From Dicyema japonicum (Eukaryota > Dicyemida > Rhombozoa > Dicyemidae), in the NCBI GenBank assembly GCA_011109175.1, contig RDEW01000031.1, forward strand, positions 480,764 to 528,859: 48,096 nt of DNA, written 5' to 3'. Position numbers and translations under genes: made by a program. The notes beneath the pieces were generated by a model. It was not told the origin of the DNA. It made no database searches and saw only the letters and a program-made list of their open reading frames with translations. This document shows positions 9,490 through 20,389 of this stretch, in pieces; the first letter of the stretch is position 1; every line of letters starts with the position of its first letter.

Positions 9490-12180
9490 CTGATATAATT
9501 AATGAAGGAACCCTTCGAGTTCACACACACCAAGATATTGTAACTGTTCCATGCATTTGATCGCTCCAGTATCAATACAATTTTTTGATTTATTCTTGAA
9601 ATTCACAATCCATGGAGCAGTACACTTTTCAAGAGATAATCCATCTATTAATACTAAGATCGAGCAAAAGAATATCATCGTCATATATTAGCATTTTCGA
9701 ATTTAGGTGTTCTAACTTCGAGATGTCACACATAACACAATTGAATAAAAGGGGACTTAAGACAGACCCATGTAGAACCCCTCTTTTTAACAAAATTTTC
9801 TTCGATATAGGATCTCCAACACGTATAAAAGATTTTTTACCAGAAAGAAAATCCTTCATCCACACTAGAAGCCTTGCTCCCAACATTAAAATTTGACAAA
9901 GTTTTCAACAACCCAGCATGCCAAACGCTATAAAGCCTTTGATATGTCTAGACCAGAGGTTGTCAAACGGTGTGCCGCCTGCCAAATACAAATTTGAATA
10001 AATTTATATTCATTTTTTGACCTAATTAATTTAAAAGATAAACAAATTAAAATAATTACTAAAATTAAAAAATAATCATTTTTTATTATATATTAAATGA
10101 CATTTTACATTGGTTAACCATTATTTATTAATTATTTAATAACGTGCGCATCAACGTGCTAATGGGTAAATCAGTTGTCGTTCTTATAAAAATTCTTATT
10201 TGTCATTTGGATTTATATGCAAAGATAAAAATGAACTACCTCAATGTCTAATTTGTATGGAAGTCTTGGCAAATGATGCTATGGTTCCTAGCAAAACTAA
10301 AGAGGCATTTCACTTCCAAGCATCCGGACTATTCCGAAAAATCTGCGGATTATTTTATCCATTTGAAAAAACAACAACAAGTATTATTTTCAGTTTTTAC
10401 TATGAATCGTAGATCTAGTCAAATGATGTTCAGTGAAACTTTTGTAAACACAAAGGAATCATTGAAATGTTCATACCTGATCTCAGAATTGATAGCAAAA
10501 CAACTAAAACCTACACTATTGGCGAAAACTTGATAATCCCTGCTTGTCGTATTATTGCTCGGACTATGTTTGGTCATAAATATGAACAAAAAATAATGAA
10601 GATACCTTTATCACATAACACTGTTTCTCGTCGGATTTGTGCTTTGTCGGAGAATATTGATAATAATGTCTCATTTTCTATTAAAGAAACTCGGTTTTCA
10701 TTACAACTTGATTTTCCTGACTTAGAAATTGAAAAATTCGATTGGGTTATTGTTTAATATTTTTTAGATACGAAATCCTTTTCTTGTGTCAGAATAAAAA
10801 ACACTTATCTGTTAAAGAAAATGAAGAACCTATTGCACTGTTTAATGATCGATCCTTAAAAATTAATGATGACAGAGTTCGACATTGGAGAATTCTGGAT
10901 ATATATTCGAAACATATATCCCAGTTTATCAAAACAAGCACTGACCATAGTTTACAGTTTTCAACGACCTATTTATGCGCAACAGGTTTTTCTACGCTGC
11001 ATAATATGAAATGTAACAACGTGGAAGTTTGAGAAACATTTGATGCTGAAATGTGGGTGGCTCTGTCAACAATTCGACCTGATATTGATGATATATGCAA
11101 AAACAATAATTATTAAGATTTCATTTTTTTATTAATAAAATTTGGGCATTATTTACAATTTTAGTATTAGTTTTACACATCTTAAAAATTTTATTTTTTA
11201 TTTTTTTAATGTGTGCCGTGGATTATTTTTTTACGATAAGTGTGCCGCGAGAATTATTTTTTGAAAAGCTCTGGTCTAGACATACGGATGTAAGACATTC
11301 TCTATTCTTTTAGCAACACATATAAATTTGATAATACTGAGAAACAGTCTCCAGTACCCTCTAGTGGGACGAAAACCCACTGATCATCAAAAATAAATTG
11401 TTGTCTTTAACGAATTTGATAATCTGTTGAAAATGATTTTTTCCATAATTTCGATATACTGCATATTAGGCTTATTGGCTATAGTTCTCTGGATTTGAAC
11501 GAGCTTTTCCCTTCTTCGGGATCATGCGTACAAAATACTTCTTCCAAGTAGAAGGAAATGTCCAGAACACCACGAAGAATTAAATAAAGCCCTGACGTTT
11601 TTCAATAATGGTATTCCAGCATTTTTTGAGACAGTCAGGGGAATAAAATCCCAACCCGGAGCTTTATTTTTGCATCCATTAATAGCAAGATTATCTCCTC
11701 CATAGTAAATCGTACCACACAAAGGCCCCTCCACAAGCGGGGATGGCTCCTCTTCAAAAAACTAGTTTGTATGCCTCGGGGAATAATTAACAGAAAATCA
11801 ATTCTCGTACCTCTGCGAGCTCTTGTCTTAAGACATCTGGAACTTTTTCTTTCGGGATCCAAAAGACGTCACGAGACTTTAGATTTATCTCTTCATTTTT
11901 TCTATCCAAAAAATTCCATTTTCGATAAAAGTTTCCAGAATTTAGGATTACTACGATAGAGTTTTGAGCATTCTCTCCTTCATCTATCTTGTTCAATACT
12001 TTTTATACTTCGATCAATTCAAACTTGATCCTCTCTTTGAGATGGTTAGAATTTTGTGGATCCCACATAGTTTCAATTTTCCTTTCAAATTTCTCATTTC
12101 ACGAAGCAAACGACATTGCTCCCCATTTCATTAATTTATTTCTATGCGGAGAAAGAAATCTCCTCCTTCCATAATAATCA
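9490..12180 (-). mobile_element. Degenerate LINE interrupted by a hAT element
   Basis: The minus strand shows a non-LTR retrotransposon whose coding order runs from about 12180 down to 9490. It reads KSRDVFWIPKEKVPD (near 11870), CKNKAPGWDFIPLTVSKNAG (near 11650), then block A split by the hAT insertion (CLDISKAF next to the insertion). Next come RKSFIRVGD-like sequence and GVLHGSVLSPLLFN with YDDDILLL (9780-9660), and finally LQYLGV near 9530. Removing 9954-11273 and one 8-base target copy restores sequence continuity across block A. Stops and frameshifts elsewhere show that it is dead. Confidence 0.7.
9954..11273 (+). mobile_element. Complete but decayed hAT DNA transposon (ZBED5/SCAND3-like transposase), with 8-bp target duplication
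   Basis: The element has imperfect terminal inverted repeats: cagaggttgtcaaac at the left end and its counterpart ending ...gaaaagctctg at the right end. It is flanked by a perfect 8-base target duplication, GTCTAGAC, at 9946-9953 and 11274-11281, as is diagnostic for hAT. Inside, plus-strand frames read LSFGFIC-like sequence, PQCLICMEVLANDAMVPSK, LKRHFTSKHPDYSEKSADYF (a BED-type zinc finger), SYLISELIAKQLKP, IIPACRIIARTMFG, PLSHNTVSRRICALSENIDN and, near the end, FSTTYLCATGFSTL and RPDIDDICKN. The central catalytic part is deleted and frames are shifted, so it cannot move by itself. Confidence 0.9.
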
Positions 12181-12429
12181 AGATAGTTTAAAATAACATT
12201 TCTTAATTTTACATTTAAACTATCGATATCCACATGATTTAAATTTTCAATACTCAAATATTATCCAACTTCATAGAAATTTATAAGAATTAGAATGAGT
12301 CCAATCAATAGAAATCACATTTAGTTTTTAATTGAAAAGTTGTTTTACAAAGCTCTTTCTAACTGACGAAAAGTCTATGTCGTGTAAGCTGAACAGTTTG
12401 GAAAGTTTTCCACTAATCTGAGATGTATG
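12181..12429. other. No gene seen
   Basis: This AT-rich sequence lies between the end of the minus-strand LINE and a plus-strand LINE fragment. Nothing is recognisable. Confidence 0.4.
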
Positions 12430-12660
12430 GAGACATAATTTTCTGGATGGCACGAGGGCTATCGCTACCTCGGAGTGTTAGAAGACAAAGGAAATAATTT
12501 CATGAAACATGAAGTTTTGAACAATATTGCTGAAAATGTGAAAAGAATTATAAACTTGGTGCATACAAAGCTCACATAAATTGAAATCTAATGATTACTC
12601 CTATTATTACCGTTCGACATGGGGAGATGAAACAAAGTTTATAATCAATAGAGCCAACTG
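12430..12660 (+). mobile_element. LINE fragment, plus strand (YLGVLED type)
   Basis: The plus strand reads YRYLGVLEDKGNNFMKHEVL, then NNIAENVKRIINLVHTKLT, then stops. YxYLGVLE...... followed by K..V..... is the segment just after the reverse transcriptase fingers and palm in the LINE group that also ends in RRHNEVV. It is only a short relic. Confidence 0.55.
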
Positions 12661-12899
12661 TTACCGAAAAATTCGTCCACAGCCGATTTTTTGACGAGAC
12701 AGGTTCTATTTTCGCATCTATTTTGGCATGCAGGTGAATACCAACGCTGACTCTCCTGAAGCCACTCTTGGTTGACCGTCACTCTGACTGTGCAACAGGT
12801 ATTGTTCTACTGTGTTTTTATACGATTTAGGACGAGATACTATTTTTCTAACACTAGTCAATAAGAGAGTAGTTCTGAGTCTTTACCCTTCTATTTTAT

Positions 12900-13690
12900 A
12901 GGTTTTTGAAGTGGTAGTAGTACTCCTTGTCCTATGGGAAGGGAGTTGTGCCGTTGAAAGCAATTTGTTTGAAATTTCCGCGATAGTTATTCCAACGCAT
13001 TCTTGAGTATTTTAACAACTCATCAGGAACCTCTGGAGCCTGTTCTTCCACTGAGAACGCTGAGGGGTTGAAACGGGAAAAGTAAACGGTCCTACACAAT
13101 GATTTTTGTTCGTTCCACTCGCCAAAGAACCAGACGTCTCAACGAGAGGCACTCTGGAGTAGGTTGCAAGGGCAAGCGTGTTGGTAAATGTGATGTCCCA
13201 GACAAGCGGTTTCCCTGCTTCAAAAAGGAAGATATTCATTCCATCTGGTCGTTTTCTGTCACTCTTGGAAAAGACCGGCGGCGACAAAGCTTGCCTGATG
13301 ACTTCTATCAAGACCATGTATCTGGGAGATCTGCCTGCACAATTCCCGCAGAGGTGTAGGCCAAAACAGTCGATTTAGTGTCTGCATCGGCATAGATGAG
13401 GAACACAAACTTTTAATCCCGTCATAGTGAGATCACAATACGGACGCATTCATTATCCAGGAAGAGACCCAAAACTCCATTGGGAACGGCGTTGAGCCAG
13501 ACACAACTCTTGGAAGCCCCCAACAACAAACAGGCATGGCGATGTTGGTTAGATGACACCAGCAGATCTTCAAAAGTTTTTCGGCATACAGCATCATCCA
13601 GAGCCAATGAGAGAACATGGAAAGTGGAGACAACTGATAGGTACGCCTCCAGGCCTCACAAGCATGATCGGCGTCCTTGTCAATAGAGAA
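12900..13690 (-). mobile_element. LINE C-terminal domain fragment, RPDG type (minus)
   Basis: Minus-strand frames read LDDAVCRKTFEDLL, HACLLLGASKSCVWLNAVPN, GVLGLFLDNECVRIVISLRLG, LKVCVPH, and then SKSDRKRPDGMNIFLFEAGK and PLVWDITFTNTLALATYSRV. This order (CxxxLP...LGxxLDxExxRIxxxLRLGxxVCxPHxC...RPDGxxxxP...GKxLvWDxTxxxTLA) is a conserved tail of a LINE group whose reverse transcriptase carries WYLDD. Copies occur at 21.5 kb (minus), 24.6 kb (plus) and 31.0 kb (plus). Frames shift between the blocks. Confidence 0.7.
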
Positions 13691-13748
13691 TTCAAGTGGG
13701 AATGATTAAAAAATGTCATTTTATTCTGTTTTGATATAAAAATTTAAG

Positions 13749-13842
13749 AAAAGTGGAACGCTTCACGATTATGCATCCTTGCACAGGGCAATGCTAATCT
13801 TCTCTGTAGCGTTCCAATTTTATTATATGTCCCGTAGGACAT
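13749..13842 (-). ncRNA. U6: U6 spliceosomal snRNA
   Basis: The minus strand matches U6 over nearly its full length. It has a short 5' hairpin (GTCC-TACG-GGAC, 13840-13829), then the stretch AAAATTGGAACG, the ACAGAGA box that pairs with the 5' splice site, GATTAGCA containing the AGC catalytic triad, the internal stem-loop CCCTGTGCAAGG, and the 3' segment TCGTGAAGCGTTCC. It ends in TTTT at 13752-13749, a Pol III terminator. The region between the internal stem-loop and TCGTGAAGCG is a few bases shorter than in human U6. A TAATAAAG sequence about 30 bases upstream could act as a TATA box. All catalytic motifs are intact, so it may be functional, but U6 retrocopies are common and its close LINE neighbours keep that option open. 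Confidence 0.88.
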
Positions 13843-14279
13843 TCTGTTACTTCTTTAACTTTACTTTAACAACTTTATTAACAAGTAAAAATTAGAGGGA
13901 GTTATTTGGCCTCATACCGCAAGTCCTGCAAACGCTTGGACTCTTCTCTGTGCTCTCAGACCCCTCTTATCGTTTATTTTGTGCTGCAACATACGAGTCA
14001 ATGATGGCATCTCTTTTCAGGTAGTTTTTCATCCTTTTTTCTGGTGCATCTCTGATCGACATTACTAGCAAATATTAATCTTCATCTAGCTTCTCGTCGA
14101 GCCTTCTGTGTAGGGCAATCTTGATCCCTGTTCTCCTTGATTTTTCAAGAAGCAAGATAAAATGCTCTTAGAACATTAAACCGTCTATTATAACATTTAA
14201 CAATAGAACGCTCAAAATTGATAATTGAAAAATAGCGTCACCATCTAACATATGAGTTTCTTCCTTCTAGGGACACTTT

Positions 14280-16380
14280 ACCCAATTCACTAGTTTTTTG
14301 GACTCACCGTCCTAGATAACTGATCGATTATGGCTCTGTGGTTAACACTGTCAAATTTTGATATGTCGAGACATATGACATTCAGGAGACATTTGGATTC
14401 TCTGGCTTTGCATAACTAGGAGTTTAGATGAAATAAGCAATCATCGCATGACCGTCCTGGGCGAAAACCAAATTGATCATTTCTGAAGTAGTCTTCTTAT
14501 TCCAGCTGATTTGTATGCCTCCAGAAGACAATTTTTTCCTTAATTTTTGAAATTGACTGAATCGGGATGATCGGGCGGTAGTTAGCAGAATCATTCTTCG
14601 GTCTTCGTGTCTTCGCTACTATCCGTACAATAGTCTTACTCCATTCGTGTGGAACATGACCAATTCTGATGCATGCGTTGAACATATCTTTGAGAACTTT
14701 GAATAAAATTTCTGGGCCTTCTTTGAACATCCTAGCTTTGATGAAATCACTGCCCGGAGCTTTATTCTTGACAGCTTTTATTACTATCTTCAGCTTTTCT
14801 AGAGAGATCTCTATAAATGCTGTTTTCTCTGACAATGGTTCGTAACAAGTTTTCTCCGCGATGACATTATCGTCCACATCAAATATCTTTTTAAGCTGTG
14901 CCTCAAAAACTAGAGGTATTTATTCTTCAGCATAGTAGGTGCCATCCGGTTTCTTGAGCACAATCTTGTTTACGATTGACTCTAGGTTCCTCACTCTTCG
15001 GTATACTTTCCAGAAAGAGGGATTGTGTTTGTTTAGCTTCCGTAGTTGAGAGTTCCACTTATTCTTATTCCAACTTTTGAATTGTTCCGACAACTGCTTT
15101 TGTAGTTCGCCAATTTTGTGAGACAAGGCTAAGCGGTCCTGGGGTCTACGCATCTCCTCAGTTTAGTTTTTAGATTATTTCTTTTCAACACTGTCTTCTT
15201 GATGTGCCATGGAATAGGGACAACATTATCGTTTCTTGAGTATATGTTCTAGCAAAGTTATCCAGATAGTATAATATCAGATCCGTAACTCGTTTACTTG
15301 TTTTATCAATTTCCAGACGAGTCTTGGGCTCGGTATGCCCTAACATCAATTCCTTTGCAATGAACATCCTATAGTGATTCCAGTTTAGATTCTTGGTATC
15401 GTAACCGACAAAGACTCCAGGTTCATTAATCATTTTCATATCCACGGATATTAGCAATGGAATGTGGTTACTGACAATATCAGGAAGAGTAATTGGTAAG
15501 TCGGCGTATTCTGAAATAGCAAGGGAAATCAAGAAGACACCAAGCTTGTCACCCCCGTAGGGAGAAAAATGGTTATCCTCTTTTAATGTAAGGACTTTAC
15601 TCCTAGGCCTCTAGATTGCTTCATCAGGAGCTTGCCATCCCTGTTACTCTTCTTGCAGCCAAAGGATGTGCTTTTGGAGTTGAGATCACCTCCCAGTATG
15701 GCCATCGGGTTTTCACTGAAGAACTGGGAGATATCTCCGGTACATTCCCTCAAGGGTGGCATAGTGGTTAGGTGTCGGGCTTAATTGGCTTAGGTTACGG
15801 GTTCAAATCTCGCTGCTGTTCACCTGGTGGAAGGTTCCACGCATCTACGATGCAGAAAGGGTTTGACGAGTGACGCCGTCATCAGTGGATACTCACTGCG
15901 GAACTGGATTGTCTAGAAAGGACACTCACATAGAATAAGAAAAAAAAGAAGTGAAGATCATTCTTTGGTTCTACGATTAGTTAAAATTAACTGTTCTTTA
16001 CTTAAACAAAGTGTGTGTCCTGCCTATGCGGAGCTATAAATATTATGGCTCTCCTGAAAAGGCTTTATTATTATTTATTCCCTCAAGGATTTGGAATACA
16101 TACCGCCAATTGCGATCCATCCGTCGACACAACAAACACCAATGGCGACCAATTCAAAACAAATTGATGAAACAATTCTGGGATTCCTTGTCTTCAGAGA
16201 ATACCGATAAAAAATTTATGTTCCAGTCCCTGGTATAGCCCCTTCTTTCCAGTATAAAGATATCGATTCGAAACCCGGGAGTACTGTATTCTCATTTGAC
16301 TTGATCTTCGTTTCGTTGACAATTGTCATATCAGCTTCCTCAGCAATTGCCATGGAAGTTAGATCATGATACCTTCACGA
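14280..16380 (-). pseudogene. LINE ORF2 remains (endonuclease and reverse transcriptase)
   Basis: From the 5' side the minus strand reads VNETKIKSN and LPGFESIS (about 16310-16260), then, below the SINE, NPMAILGGDLNSKSTSFGCK (about 15700), IVSNHIPLL (about 15470), the linker QLRKLNKHNPSFWKVYRRVR (about 15020), then VKNKAPGSDFIKARMF, HVPHEWSKTIVRI and NYRPI (14790-14560), and LDISKFDSVNHRAIIDQL (about 14350). These are the endonuclease metal-binding GGDLN and SxHxPL motifs and the reverse transcriptase blocks through block A. The YADD box is not found, so the palm domain is incomplete. Confidence 0.78.
15753..15950 (+). mobile_element. tRNA-derived SINE
   Basis: The head resembles a tRNA gene with an A box (TAGTGGTTAGG, from 15762) and a B box (GGTTCAAATCT, 15800-15810). 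A body of about 120 bases unrelated to tRNA follows, and then an A-rich tail (15938-15950). It lies inside the endonuclease part of the minus-strand Jockey-like LINE, so it inserted later. I could not find a convincing target-site duplication. A true tRNA is unlikely because the acceptor and anticodon stems do not pair well and the tail is A-rich. Confidence 0.72.
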
Positions 16381-16399
16381 GCATGATCTTTATGTTTTG

Positions 16400-17390
16400 G
16401 TTCACTGGTCTTGGAGGCCTGATCTCTTCAGGACCAGAGCCAACACTTGCAGTAAATCCAAGTTTACCTTATCACACTCTTCATTTAGACGGTTAATCAC
16501 AATTGTAAGTTCTCTCGATTGTCTTTTAGATGCCCCCGGAATAGATTCCCAGCCAAGACCTTTTTTAGCTTTTCCTCCAGCTATTTTTTTATCCATAATT
16601 GGTTTTTCTGTGTTGGATTCATAACATCTTATTTTAGAGGTCGATTTTGATTATTGCGTCCTGCTTGTTTTCACTAGACTTCGTATCTAGGTAATGTGGC
16701 GGATAAGGATTTTCTCCTCTCCTCCATGTTCCTAACCCATGACATTCGGTTCCTCTTCCTGTGGATGCCACGGCTTCCCTGGCAACCGGACAACCACTAT
16801 AACTCGTCCCATGATCACCAGATCCGCATTTGATACAGGATCTTCTATTGTTCGGTTCTGGCACTCCGGAGAACTATGTGGTCCTCCACATAAGAAATAT
16901 CTTTTTGCCCCATTGCAATGTCTTGCAATGTGTCCGAAATATTGACAATTAAAGCATCTTGGGGGTCTTCTGGCCCACTCACAATCGATTTGCATACATC
17001 CAATGACAAGACCCAGGCGTATCAAGGACGTAGCTTCTGCCCTTGACTTTAAGCTCATCTTCACAACAGGGAGTTATCTTCCATTACTTACAATACGTTT
17101 CACCGACTCATAGGTTGAAGCAATTTCTTTCATGTAAGCCATAAGTTCGTCTTCCTCAATCCATATTGGCACATTCTTAGAACAATTTCCGAAAGCCTCT
17201 CTTTGAGTTCGATTACCTTGTGGTTTCCCTTCCCGAAAGGAGAAAATAGATTAGTCTCTTCAATGAATGAGATTTTATCTGACTCTTCTTTAAACTCTAA
17301 TCGGAAAATCCCGGGGCCTTTTCCAGTCACTCTGGCGTTTTTCAGTGATTTCAATCCACATAACAGATTTGCAAGTTTAATACTCCCCAT
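16400..17390 (-). pseudogene. LINE ORF1 remains with CCHC zinc knuckles
   Basis: Minus-strand frames give an RNA-binding-like N-terminal part (ARVTGKGPGIFRLEFKEESD, about 17310). After a frameshift comes RPPRCFNCQYFGHIARHC, a C-x2-C-x4-H-x4-C knuckle, then YFLCGGPHSSPEC, and then, in another frame, CIKCGSGDHGTSYSGCP. Two to three zinc knuckles in a row are typical of Jockey/I ORF1 proteins, which bind element RNA. Frameshifts near 17070 and 16860 break it. Confidence 0.72.
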
Positions 17391-17400
17391 GTTCTTGTCT

Positions 17401-17709
17401 TTTTCTTTTAGATAGATAATTTTATTAACTAACAGTGGTTTAAGGTTCTTAAACTATTTAATATTAACCGATTTATTTTAATTTTAAAACAAAAAGTTAG
17501 TTAACAACAAATTCCATTTTCATTTCGACAAGTTTGAGGGTGACCGCCCAAAACGCTTTCCATCGTTTTTTTTGATCGTTGCCGTTTGCATATAAGCTCC
17601 TACAGGGCATTCCAATTTTAAATTACTCAAGTGGTGATTATAGTATTTGCTCACGACTCCATTAAGTAAGTTTCTTCACACAGAAAAATATTTCAAATGA
17701 ATGCATTGG
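17401..17709. other. No gene seen
   Basis: This AT-rich linker lies between two retroelements of opposite orientation. Nothing is recognisable. Confidence 0.4.
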
Positions 17710-18655
17710 AATCAAGTTGGACATAACGAATGCCTTTAATTCTCTCAGAAGAGACGAAATTATGAAAACGTGTTGGAAGAGGGCTCCAAAGCTTTTCCCT
17801 CTTGTCAATCTATCCTATGGGGAAGATACGTCTTTGGTTTTTGAAAATGAAATTATTAAATCAAAAACGGGTGTACAACAAGGAGATCCGCTCGGACCTC
17901 TATTATTTGCCTTGACCATTGATGAGGTTGTGAGCTCAATTGATGCTCAGCTAAATCTCTGGTACCTCGATGATGCCACAATTGGAGGATCGTTCAAAGA
18001 AACATACAATTCATTACGTAAAGCGTTACCCGCTTTAAAACATTTGGGCTTGGACATCAATGTTAACAAATCAGAGCTAATAAATGTCTCATATCCATAC
18101 ACCGACTTCCTCTCTATCAAGGAGTCTTTTGACGAACTGCTTCCTGGGATCCCGACTGTGCCAGTTGATAAATTATATTTCCTCGGATGCCCACTCAGCG
18201 AAAAAGAACTCAAGAACCATCTACTTTCCAAAAATGAAGAATTAACACGCCTTGCGAAAAGATTGTCATATCTCGACTCTCACACATCTTTCTTTTTAAT
18301 GAGAAACAACATCGGACTACCCAAGCTTTATATCTACTCCGATGTTCACCCTGCTACGAACAATATGACATTCTACTTTCAATGGACAAGTCTCTCAAGC
18401 AAACAGTCGAGTCAATAATTAACGTCCGCTTCGACGAACTTGGTTGGAAACAATGCAAGCTTCCCTCTGGATTTGGGGTGTCGGAATGAGATCGGCGCTG
18501 GAGGTTGCGTACCCGCATATCTATCGTCTTCTCTCAAGCTGCAGCCATTTGACACGGCAAGTCCTTTATAACACTATTGGACTTCGCTGGAATGAGTCAT
18601 TTGACGAAGCTTGTCGGAATACACACATAATTCGGCATTTGAAGATACGGTAATA
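17710..18655 (+). mobile_element. LINE reverse transcriptase fragment, WYLDD type (plus)
   Basis: A frame open from 17717 to 18418 (233 residues) contains DITNAFNSLRRDEIMK (block A), GVQQGDPLGPLLFALTIDE (block B/C) and LNLWYLDDATIGG, where YLDD is the catalytic box. It continues with ALKHLGLDINVNKSELI and VDKLYFLGCPLS. After a frame change near 18420 it reads RFDELGWKQCKLPSGFG and ALEVAYP. This is the best preserved reverse transcriptase in the window. The upstream part of the element is missing. The matching C-terminal RPDG-type domain is found elsewhere as separate fragments. Confidence 0.85.
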
Positions 18656-19770
18656 CCATTCAACCAAAACCAACATGCAGAGTTGCCTGAAACCATCCAT
18701 AACCATCAAAATTTATATCGAAGGGTTGACTTAAGGAGAGATAGAATATCCTCTTCATAACAAGGAACTTCGGAAATTGAAAAGCTTTTTGGAAGCAGGG
18801 AACAGTTTTTGTGCATAAAAGTTCAACGTGGCTTTCCAGAAAAGTCACTCTGTTGGCAAACTTGTCAAGAAGTGTCTTTTGTCACTTGTTGACCTCCTTA
18901 TTTGATTTTTATTCCACATCCAAGGAAATCAAGAGAGCAGAGGTCCGCATTCGAATATCTGGGAGAATACCTTCCATTTGTTTTCTGAAGAAGGCAATAT
19001 GGACTAAAGTTTAAGTTAACCACTTCACATTTCTTTGTGCTAATTTCACGGCTAATTCTTTGACAATTCGGTAATAGTTGTTACTTTGAAATAACATGTA
19101 GAGGACTTCCATGGATGCAATAGTCGAGGTACCATAAATTGAAGCGAGCATAAATTTCTTGCACAATGTGGTCAATCGCCAATGAAAAAAGAAGGAGACC
19201 TTTACCCTGCTTTACTCAGTCTCAGAGGAATAATTTCATCTCCGAAAATGAAGGCGGAAGACTCGAATATGATAGGTGGACAAAAAATAAAGATTTATAA
19301 TTCTCCCGGATAGAAGTATAGAGGGATGGCCAACAGATTGAGATAAAAGATCTATGAGATGTCCTAGCTTACGGCTATCAACTCCCTCATTACTATTACT
19401 TCGGAATGATCGGAGGTCATCACGAAGATCGGCAGAAGAAACGTCCACCCAAAGAGGATCGGGACAGAAGGGTGTACAAAGATCGTCTTGTTTTGGAGGT
19501 TATTTGTGCCTTCAGAAGAAAAACTGGGTCAGGGTTGTAACTCATTGGGCTAAATTCAGTACAATGTCTGAAAAGCTGCAGTTAAATCTCCTTCCATCAA
19601 TTTCCTTCAAATACTACTCTTAATCCACAGCTACCAAAATTACTAAAGTTTTCCAGCTCTGTACAAATCCACTATGATACCTCTATTAGGTGCAATGGTA
19701 ATCTCTGTCTGTAGGCGAGCTTATACGAGTGGCGAAGGTCCCAGACGGAACATATGAAGATGATGCTGTC
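18656..19770 (-). mobile_element. LINE reverse transcriptase fragment, WYLDD type (minus)
   Basis: On the minus strand LIDLLSQSVGHPSILLSGRI (19370-19300) is followed by FESSAFIFGDEIIPL and LLLFSLAIDHIVQEIYARFN (about 19190-19130), then LWYLDY, then STKKCEVVNLN (about 19030). The order matches the plus-strand copy just to the left (PLLFALTIDE...LNLWYLDD). The second catalytic Asp is replaced by Tyr here, and stops interrupt the frame, so it is dead. The two copies face each other tail to tail. Confidence 0.65.
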
Positions 19771-20389
19771 GAGAAAGGCTGAATCACTTAATTGTTGCGT
19801 CTTTCTCCTAAATAAATTGAGGAATGTCAAAATTAATCCTGCAAATTCATAAATAAATAATGTGATCTACAAAACAGATGACTTCATTCCACAAGTTAAT
19901 ATCAGGCTTGATTGATTAAATAAAGTCAAATATAACTTTACAAAATTTATATTTATTTCTCTCACTTCTCAATAAATAAGTCAACTGAATTAAAAGTACG
20001 AGATTATCTGAGTGATCGAATTACACAATTTTGGAAACTATTCTTTAATTTTCGAGTTCTGCCAAAACTGAGAAATTGAGGTATTCTGGAAGTTAATTTC
20101 ACAAGATTCATTATTTTGAGGTCAATTAATTCCTCTCTAAATTCTGAATCAGAGTTTAATATTTTGGATTTGAATAGATGAATCACAGAGGAATATTAAA
20201 CTTAATCCTGAAAACGAAAAAGTTCAGTTTTGAGTGATGATTAGTGTGATTTATATCTATCCAAATTCATACTCTGCAACTTTTTCGAATTCAGGAAAGT
20301 GGCAAATTTCATTTTCTTGGAAATAATAATATAGGTCGAAAACACATATGACCACAATCGCAAGATTCCTTGTTATCAAGTACAAGATG
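19771..20389. other. No gene seen
   Basis: This is an AT-rich stretch with only short shadow frames. Nothing is recognisable. Confidence 0.4.

Larger units (their letters stand above)
13890..17400 (-). mobile_element. Nearly full-length Jockey-like LINE, degenerate, with nested SINE
   Basis: On the minus strand a non-LTR element reads from about 17400 to about 13890. ORF1 (gag-like) remains lie at 17390-16400 and ORF2 (endonuclease, reverse transcriptase) remains at about 16380-14280. The order and motifs fit the Jockey/I group. A tRNA-derived SINE is inserted in the endonuclease region. Stops and frameshifts occur in both ORFs, and the reverse transcriptase is truncated soon after block A, so it is inactive. 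The U6 gene starts just past its 3' side. Confidence 0.8.

Noticed and set aside
15754-15840. A tRNA gene with A and B boxes
   Set aside because: The acceptor and anticodon arms do not pair properly, and the sequence continues into a non-tRNA body with an A-rich tail, so a SINE explains it better.
19354-19550. A plus-strand exon reading YGYQLPHYYYFGMIGGHHED
   Set aside because: The minus strand here carries an ordered reverse transcriptase (VGHPSILLSGRI, LLLFSLAIDHIVQ, LWYLD), which accounts for the open frame as a shadow.
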